Assembly (NCBI GenBank): GCA_002726275.1
Contig: PBSO01000017.1
Span: forward strand, 7,583-55,966
Source: Methanobacteriota archaeon
Lineage (GTDB): Archaea; Thermoplasmatota; Poseidoniia; Poseidoniales; Thalassarchaeaceae
DNA length: 48,384 nt
Reading direction: 5' to 3'
Shown here: positions 43,552 through 48,384 of the stretch, piece after piece
Layout: each line of letters opens with the position of its first letter
Numbering within the stretch: position 1 is the stretch's first letter
Program-made: the position numbers and the translations under genes
The notes under the pieces: generated by a model
The model's database searches: none
What the model saw: the letters and a program-made list of their open reading frames with translations, nothing else
What the model was told of the DNA's origin: nothing

Positions 43552-43824
43552 ATGAGTTCAATACCAGAAAGAATAGTTAGGCAGTCATCTGATCCCTCAC
43601 TTAAGGTGACTGTAAGGATTGGAAAATCCGGCTCAACTGATGCCATAGTGGCAGAGTTGGAAGACCAACTGAAAACTCGCGAACTTGTGAAAGTTAAGGC
43701 GAACAGGGGAATAGCCGGAGACTCCCAAGAGAGGACAGACATCTTCAGTTCATTGGCTTCGGAAACGAAATCAAGACTAGTCTTTCAGAGAGGGAACGTG
43801 GCAGTTTTCTGGTCAGGTAGATAA
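43552..43824 (+). CDS. YhbY-like CRM-domain RNA-binding protein
   Basis: 90 residues from ATG 43552, one base after the rnp4 stop. The CRM domain is visible as 'VTVRIGKSGSTDAIVAELEDQLKTRELVKVKANRG', where GKxG is the conserved loop, followed by the 'SRLVFQRGNVAVFWSGR' strands. In bacteria YhbY associates with pre-50S ribosomes. Next to Rnp4 this protein probably acts in ribosome or tRNA maturation; the rnp4-yhbY pairing is known in archaeal genomes. It likely shares the adk/rnp4 transcript. Confidence 0.82.
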   Translation: MSSIPERIVRQSSDPSLKVTVRIGKSGSTDAIVAELEDQLKTRELVKVKANRGIAGDSQERTDIFSSLASETKSRLVFQRGNVAVFWSGR

Positions 43825-43862
43825 CCCTCTCTAAGCCAATTAAGGAATCATTCGGGTCGCGA

Positions 43863-43870
43863 AATATTTA
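43863..43870 (+). promoter_or_regulatory. TATA box of the NhaD/ArsB-type transporter gene
   Basis: aatattta is centred 27 nt upstream of ATG 43894. It gives the transporter its own promoter and supports that start over the GTG at 43873. Confidence 0.55.
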
Positions 43871-43893
43871 GGGTGCACATTGGTCGGAGTCTC

Positions 43894-45303
43894 ATGGTCA
43901 GTCAGGAACAAGTGGTATTGGGGATTTTCATACTCTCCTTTGTGTTAATTCTCTCAGAGGTAGTACATAGGACAATAGCTGCATGGTTTGGCTCCGTTTT
44001 GATGCTTCTATACGGTCATTGGACAGGGGTCTTTCACCTCCATGAAGAATACAACTCCGCCGGTCAATTGATTGATACGTACACTCTTGAGCATACCATG
44101 CTGGGTTGGATAGAGTGGGAGGTGATCGGCCTATTACTTGGGATGATGATTTTCGCTTCCATCTTGGAACTGTGCGGTTTCTTCGAGTATGTGGCGATTA
44201 AGGCATCTAAGATGAGCAAGGGCGACCCTTGGAGGTTGATTGTCCTGCTCGGAACCTTCACCACATTGCTATCTCTTGTCATCGACAATGTCACTGCGAT
44301 CATCATTATCGCTCCTGTGACTTTGAGAATCTGCAATAAATTGGAGATTAATCCAGTCCCCCCGTTGCTCGCAGAGGCAATCCTGTCCGACACCGGTGGA
44401 GTAGCCTCGATGGTAGGCGACCCTCCCAATGTCATGATCGCTGCAGCCGCTGCTGATGCAACCCCTGCTTTGGAAGCGTTCTCTTTCAATGGCTTTCTTT
44501 TCAAGCTAGGTATTCTAACATTCATTGCATGGGCTGCAACTCTGATTTACTTCAGGTGGTACTACAAGGACTGGGCGGAGAAGAAGTCACCACACGTCGA
44601 CCTTCTTATGGAAGAGGACGAGTGGGATGCAATCAACGACAAGCAGCTGATGTATACGACTCTCTTTATTCTCGGCATGACCGTAGTAGCGTTCTCCGCT
44701 AAGTCTCTTCTAGATCTAGAGATAGAGATTGATGGGATAGCCCTAGCAGGTGCTGGTTTCGCACTGATTGCTGCTAGGCCGGGTGAGGAAATAAGAGAAG
44801 GATTCATCAATGACGTAGTGGAGAAGGTTGAGTGGCAAGCTTTACTGTTCTTTGTAGGGCTATTCTTGCTAGTTGGAGGAATTGGCGATGTCGGCTATCT
44901 CGATCAGGTCGCCAACTGGATTTTCGATAACTTCGGAGATGACGAGGTCAAGCTCGCCATAGCTATCATCTGGGTCTCTGCAATAGCCAGTGCCCTGATT
45001 GACAACATCCCATTCACAGCAGCCATGATTCCGGTAATATTCAGCATCACTGAGGCCAGTGGAGGGACTCTGAGCCCAGAGCCCCTACTATGGGCACTGG
45101 CAATGGGGGCTGGATTCGGTGGAAATGCGACTCCGATTGGATCCAGCGCCAATGTGATGACGGTAGCAATCAGCGAGCGTTCACCGTATCCGATAACCAC
45201 GAGAGAATGGGTTAGGGCAGGGCTTCCCGTGATGCTGATCACATGCTTCGTGGCGACCGTATTCATGTACTTCTTCCATGGCGCATTGTATGCTCCATTG
45301 TGA
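43894..45303 (+). CDS. NhaD/ArsB-family ion transporter (Na+/H+ antiporter-like)
   Basis: 469 residues from ATG 43894, with about 11-12 hydrophobic helices. IT-superfamily motifs sit in two inverted halves: 'VIDNVTAIIIIAPVT' with 'SDTGGVASMVGDPPNVMIA', and 'LIDNIPFTAAMIPVI' with 'GFGGNATPIGSSANVMTVA'. These re-entrant loops bind the transported ion in NhaD, ArsB and CitM relatives. In a marine organism beside a CPA1 antiporter, Na+/H+ exchange is the most likely job; arsenite or an anion cannot be excluded. There are no ars genes nearby. The long loop at 'LMEEDEWDAINDKQ' is cytoplasmic. It converges on the CPA1 gene 45 bp away. Confidence 0.85.
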   Translation: MVSQEQVVLGIFILSFVLILSEVVHRTIAAWFGSVLMLLYGHWTGVFHLHEEYNSAGQLIDTYTLEHTMLGWIEWEVIGLLLGMMIFASILELCGFFEYVAIKASKMSKGDPWRLIVLLGTFTTLLSLVIDNVTAIIIIAPVTLRICNKLEINPVPPLLAEAILSDTGGVASMVGDPPNVMIAAAAADATPALEAFSFNGFLFKLGILTFIAWAATLIYFRWYYKDWAEKKSPHVDLLMEEDEWDAINDKQLMYTTLFILGMTVVAFSAKSLLDLEIEIDGIALAGAGFALIAARPGEEIREGFINDVVEKVEWQALLFFVGLFLLVGGIGDVGYLDQVANWIFDNFGDDEVKLAIAIIWVSAIASALIDNIPFTAAMIPVIFSITEASGGTLSPEPLLWALAMGAGFGGNATPIGSSANVMTVAISERSPYPITTREWVRAGLPVMLITCFVATVFMYFFHGALYAPL

Positions 45304-45348
45304 CGTCTCAGAACACGTCCCTACCATCATCATGGAGCACGAAACCCT

Positions 45349-47139
45349 CTACTCATCCTGATTCTCTACTTTCAGGCCCCCAACGACCTCGTCCGTCCTT
45401 TTCGGAAGAAGATCATCGAATACAACTTCAGAGGTAGTCTCATCACCAACCTCGTTCGACATTGATGCTATCTCAATTCCTTCCCTGGCATGCACTGATT
45501 CCGAGAGCGCCTCGTCCAAACGGTCTAGTGCCCTAGAGGAAACCATCCTAGAAATCGTCCCCCTTCTCTCTTCATCTCTAAGAGATTCGATCTGTGCCAG
45601 AAGCATCTCCCGTCTAGCATTCTCCACCCTGGCTGCATGAACAATGCTCGACCTGGAGAGTAAAGAAACCCGTTGTGTGGCAGCAAACTCCTGTTGCTCG
45701 TATGACTCTGCTAACAGCTCCCTATCCTCACTGCTTACCAAGCCCTCTTCAGCCATTTCGCCAAGTCTTTCCAGGGCAGCACGACTGGCCACAACCTCAG
45801 CCAAAGCAATCTCGTATTCCTGCTCACTCTCGGAAACCACGCCGGTGATTCCGAGTTTCTGTAGTAAAGGCTTCATCGTAAGTCCCTGTACAAGCAGGGT
45901 CCAGAGGACAACAGCGAAACCTATCACAAGCATTGTTTCGTAAACAGACTCGTCAATGAATACCAGTCCACTATGACCCTCAAGATGAGTTCCTTCGTGG
46001 ACAATGTGCGACATATAGAGAAGTAAGGCAATTGGTATACTTCCCCTTAGCCCTCCCCAATATAGGGCCAACTGCCACTCATTTGAAATTGGCTGTTGCC
46101 GTGATAAATTTGTAATTGATGTCAGGGGGAATACCACTAATCTTGCTGCCAAGGCAGCAAAAATCCCATAGAACGCCAATCGCAGTGTCTCTGTAGTGGG
46201 GGTCAGGACACTTTGCAATTCGTATCCAATCATCAGGAAAAGTACGCTATTAATCAGGAATACAACAACTTCCCAAAAATGATGAAGGCCAATTCTCGCA
46301 GTCGGAGTCATCCCATGTTCAACTCCATGGTTACCAACCAACAACCCTGCAACTACTACAGCAATTACCCCGCTACCATGCAATGTTTCGGCAATAAGGA
46401 AGGATCCGAAAGCAAGAGCCACAGTCAGGGCAATTTCGACCAAGTGATCCTCACTATGTTCCAGTAGCCAATTTCCTATGGAACCAAGTACAGAACCTAC
46501 GATGAGGCCTATGAGGACCACAGTAAGGAATGAAGCAATTCCCTCTGTGATCATGGCAGAAGTGCCCAGTTCTCCACCTGCTAGAAGTGTGAGCAGTGAG
46601 ATTAGTAATATGTTGAACAGGACAACAGCTGTTCCATCGTTGAATAACGACTCCCCCTCAATCAATACTGACAACCTCTTGGGCGCGCCCAATGTCCTGA
46701 CAAGTGCCAGTACGCTCACAGGGTCTGTGGCAGCTAGAATGCTTCCAATCAGGAGCCCGTAGATCATTCCATATTCCGCATCAGCCCAGAGTAGCTTCCA
46801 AAGTATTGTCCCAATGATTGCTGTATTGAGGAGGACTCCCGGGACAGCAAGAATGGAGATCGGCCTCCAGTTCCTACGAAGCCTATCTATGTGCATCTGC
46901 ACTGCTCCCTCGAATAGGAGCGGTGGAAGTAGGATGAACAGGATAATCTCAGCAGACATAAGCCCACCTCCGGGCTCAAGTGGCAGGAATCCCTCTCCAA
47001 GCCAACCAAGCATCAATCCAACAATAACAAGGGCGATTGTGTATGGCAACCTCACCCACCTGAGTCCCAGTGCCACCAATAATGACATTATCAGAGCTCC
47101 AAGGAGGCCCTGCAACCAGGTCGGGGGTATGGCCGTCAT
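45349..47139 (-). CDS. CPA1-family Na+/H+ antiporter (NhaP-like) with regulatory tail
   Basis: 596 residues from ATG 47139 (MTAIPPTWLQGLLG); an ATG at 47178 is possible. About 12 transmembrane helices with CPA1 signatures: 'LFILLPPLLFEGA', 'AATDPVSVLALVRTLG' (ATDPV), and 'LIEGESLFNDGTAVVLF' with the ND pair that binds Na+/H+. The hydrophilic C-terminus (~390-596, 'ALAEVVASRAALERLGEMAEEGL' and onward) is cytoplasmic and predicted helical, like the regulatory tails of NhaP/NHE proteins. It exchanges internal Na+ for protons at the cytoplasmic membrane. It is divergent from the PFGL-repeat zinc-ribbon gene; a TATA-like tataat/attata at ~47187-47193 could serve both directions. Confidence 0.93.
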   Translation of the reverse strand: MTAIPPTWLQGLLGALIMSLLVALGLRWVRLPYTIALVIVGLMLGWLGEGFLPLEPGGGLMSAEIILFILLPPLLFEGAVQMHIDRLRRNWRPISILAVPGVLLNTAIIGTILWKLLWADAEYGMIYGLLIGSILAATDPVSVLALVRTLGAPKRLSVLIEGESLFNDGTAVVLFNILLISLLTLLAGGELGTSAMITEGIASFLTVVLIGLIVGSVLGSIGNWLLEHSEDHLVEIALTVALAFGSFLIAETLHGSGVIAVVVAGLLVGNHGVEHGMTPTARIGLHHFWEVVVFLINSVLFLMIGYELQSVLTPTTETLRLAFYGIFAALAARLVVFPLTSITNLSRQQPISNEWQLALYWGGLRGSIPIALLLYMSHIVHEGTHLEGHSGLVFIDESVYETMLVIGFAVVLWTLLVQGLTMKPLLQKLGITGVVSESEQEYEIALAEVVASRAALERLGEMAEEGLVSSEDRELLAESYEQQEFAATQRVSLLSRSSIVHAARVENARREMLLAQIESLRDEERRGTISRMVSSRALDRLDEALSESVHAREGIEIASMSNEVGDETTSEVVFDDLLPKRTDEVVGGLKVENQDE

Positions 47140-47186
47140 AATTGTCCGAGGCAACTTTCTACATTGAACTTGACGCATGTAGCCCG

Positions 47187-47193
47187 CTATAAT
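47187..47193 (+). promoter_or_regulatory. TATA-like element between divergent CPA1 and PFGL-motif genes
   Basis: ctataat is centred about 30 nt before ATG 47220. Its reverse complement attatag could equally act for the minus-strand antiporter, giving a short leader before 47139. Confidence 0.4.
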
Positions 47194-47219
47194 GAAGCAC
47201 GAGACCTCTTCAGAAGGCT

Positions 47220-47585
47220 ATGCCAGAATGCAACGTTTGTGGATTGGTAACTACTTTATCGCCATGCTCGGTATGTGGCAGTGAAACAACCGTGGAAAAA
47301 CCAAACAAGTCTGTTTTTAGGAAAGATATTGGTTCCGATGAAGAAAAGATGTTACCATTCGGACTTGAAGGGGGTAGTGGGCAGTCTGCCATTTCCAGTA
47401 TTCCATTCGGCCTCGATATTTCACCCATTATGCACGAAAAAAGAAAACTCGCATTTGGTTTAGAGGAATCTCCCAGAGATCATCATCAAGACGAAGAAAC
47501 CACAGTAAATTCTGAGCCACTTAGTGAAGAAATATCGAAACCACTCCCCTTCGACCTCTCAGACTCTCCGAATGAGGATGCATAA
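47220..47585 (+). CDS. Small zinc-ribbon protein with four PFGL-like motifs
   Basis: 121 residues. The N-terminus is a compact zinc ribbon: CNVCG ... CSVCG within the first 20 residues. The rest is predicted disordered and carries four spaced copies of a short motif: LPFGLEGG, IPFGLDIS, LAFGLEES and LPFDLSDS. Each is hydrophobic-Pro/Ala-Phe-Gly/Asp-Leu followed by an acidic pair. Such repeats act as short linear binding motifs in other systems; the partner here is unknown. No membrane segment. It is the gene immediately upstream of the 23S leader, on the same strand. Confidence 0.66.
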   Translation: MPECNVCGLVTTLSPCSVCGSETTVEKPNKSVFRKDIGSDEEKMLPFGLEGGSGQSAISSIPFGLDISPIMHEKRKLAFGLEESPRDHHQDEETTVNSEPLSEEISKPLPFDLSDSPNEDA

Positions 47586-47643
47586 TCGAACCACTGGTAG
47601 CAATTTATCACTCATTATAGTACCTCGCTTACCCCGGTTACTT

Positions 47644-47649
47644 CATATA
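47644..47649 (+). promoter_or_regulatory. Likely TATA box of the 23S rRNA transcript
   Basis: catata in 'cttcatataccg' lies about 200 nt before the predicted mature 23S 5' end, downstream of the last protein gene. It implies that the 23S gene has its own promoter. Confidence 0.45.
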
Positions 47650-47682
47650 CCGAATGTAGGTCGCCGGGATGCTTTGTGTGCT

Positions 47683-47705
47683 CCTTGGTACATCGCGTAC
47701 CAGGG
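47683..47705 (+). repeat. Hairpin in the 23S leader
   Basis: ccttggtac (47683-47691), loop atcgc, gtaccaggg (47697-47705). It forms 9 bp with one G-U pair. It lies within the rRNA leader and could be a processing or protein-binding element. Confidence 0.6.
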
Positions 47706-47791
47706 TAAGAGGTTGAGGCCGCTCCGCCCCGCGGGGAGACGGAATGGCCAGAGAAACCTGAATTGATATGCCTGGAATACCAGAGGAATTA

Positions 47792-47817
47792 CCCTTCCGC
47801 TATTTTTAGCGGGGGGG
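47792..47817 (+). repeat. Stem-loop just upstream of mature 23S
   Basis: cccttccgcta, loop tttt, tagcggggggg. Six Watson-Crick pairs next to the loop extend by two G-U and three more G-C pairs. Possibly a 5' boundary structure for 23S processing. Confidence 0.6.
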
Positions 47818-47849
47818 CGATTAAAACTCATACAGGTGGGTATGTGGAA

Positions 47850-48384
47850 TCACAAGATGCTACAACCCGACTGGGGGATGGCTCGGCTCGAGAGCCGAAG
47901 AAGGTCGTGACAAGCTGCGATAAGTCGCGGGGAGAGGCATGAATCTCATGGATCCGCGAATTACCGAATTGGACCTCCTGGCACTCAGTGCCATTCCTCA
48001 TTGAAGGAAAGGGAACCCCCCGAACTGAAGCATCTCAGTAGGGGGAGGAATAGAAATCAAAAGAGATTCCGTTAGTAGTGGCGAATGAAAACGGAATAGG
48101 ACAAACCGAATCCCCTTGGGAAACCTTGGGGAGATGTGGGGTAAGGATCGTCTGTAGCCTAATTCTAGGAAGTGGAAGTCGTCCTGGGACGGCGCACCAA
48201 AGAGGGTGAAAGTCCCGTACACGTACTAGATATGGCCATGTGACGACACCAGAGTAGCGTGCGTTGGATATCGCGCGTGAATGTGGGAGGCAGATACTTC
48301 CAATCCTAAATACTACTCGAGACCGATAGTTGACAAGTAGCGTGAGCGAAAGCTGAAAAGTATCCTTAGCGGGATGTGAAAAGA
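47850..48384 (+). rRNA. 23S rRNA: 23S ribosomal RNA, 5' part (runs off the window)
   Basis: From about 47850 the sequence follows archaeal 23S domain I: 'gatggctcggctcgagagccgaagaaggtcgtg', then 'aagctgcgataagtcg' and 'catggatccgcgaattaccgaat', and later 'agtagtggcgaatgaaaacggaa', 'ggtgaaagtcccgtac' and 'gagtagcg'. The exact 5' end is estimated by comparison with the known start of archaeal 23S and may be off by about 10-20 nt. No 16S gene or tRNA precedes it: the region upstream is a ~240-nt leader and then protein genes. Confidence 0.95.

Noticed and set aside
47643-47831. 62-aa minus-strand open frame
   Set aside because: Lies in the structured 23S leader, opposite the rRNA transcript; no start signal.
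47998-48222. 74-aa minus-strand open frame
   Set aside because: Lies within 23S rRNA.
1-48384. Mobile element or phage island
   Set aside because: No transposase, integrase, tRNA-flanked att-like repeat or abrupt composition change seen; housekeeping genes are spread throughout.

Overview
The window looks like a chromosomal segment of a marine planktonic euryarchaeon, most likely a Marine Group II / Candidatus Poseidoniales relative within the Thermoplasmatota. Archaeal markers are archaeosine synthase ArcS, archaeal-type uS15, RNase P component 4, a YhbY/CRM protein, an archaeal-type glutamyl-tRNA synthetase, PheT, type II GAPDH, a UPF0201 protein and archaeal-type 23S rRNA. They sit beside a bacterial-type adenylate kinase and DnaJ, and among many very large exported proteins. 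Several starts have an A/T-rich TATA-like element about 22-30 nt upstream, which fits leaderless transcripts; others (uS15, PheT) have Shine-Dalgarno-like sites. The taxonomic call is inferred from gene content, not from a database search.

Layout. 1-9631: four co-oriented genes, namely the tail of a membrane-anchored CARDB/NEW3-type surface protein, an N-terminally anchored subtilase, a 1413-aa beta-helix/Ig-like surface protein, and an 850-aa winged-helix/STAND-ATPase/TPR protein. 9628-17204: an MBL-fold hydrolase, a 1914-aa exported protein with about 25 Asp-rich (TSP3-like) segments around a propeller-like insert, and two small unknown genes. 17289-20830: a pyroglutamyl-peptidase/Nudix fusion, a UPF0201 protein, a coiled-coil zinc-ribbon membrane protein and DnaJ. 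20834-28254: a 712-aa surface protein divergent from ArcS, then uS15 followed by a degenerate DHH/RecJ-like protein, then a surface protein with a cytoplasmic zinc ribbon. 28340-32939 (minus): surface protein, rnhB and gltX with 4-nt stop/start overlaps. 33000-37694: a 61-aa protein, pheT coupled to an odd GXGXG/GltS-like gene, and GAPDH. 37781-45303: a 1596-aa subtilase, then adk, rnp4, a YhbY-like gene and a NhaD/ArsB-type transporter. 45349-48384: a CPA1-type Na+/H+ antiporter, a small zinc-ribbon protein with four PFGL-like motifs, and the 5' part of a 23S rRNA with its own leader and no 16S gene upstream.

Functionally the window alternates translation/RNA housekeeping genes (uS15, gltX, pheT, arcS, rnp4, YhbY-like, 23S) with a surface and secretion repertoire: two subtilases, giant Ca-binding-type and Ig-like proteins, and anchored CARDB/NEW3 proteins. 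The surface set fits a protein-degrading heterotroph, and the two sodium/proton antiporters fit a marine habitat. Genes are packed tightly. Three convergent pairs share exactly four bases in which the two stop codons overlap (CTAG/CTAA), and co-directional pairs overlap by GTGA/ATGA. I found no CRISPR array, insertion sequence, integrase or tRNA gene, and no gene-free stretch over 300 bases. The most unusual items are the same-frame adk/rnp4 pair separated by one stop with no canonical rnp4 start, the Pcp-Nudix fusion, the oxyanion-hole Asp in the large subtilase, the degenerate RecJ-like neighbour of uS15, and the N-terminal GXGXG GltS-like protein.
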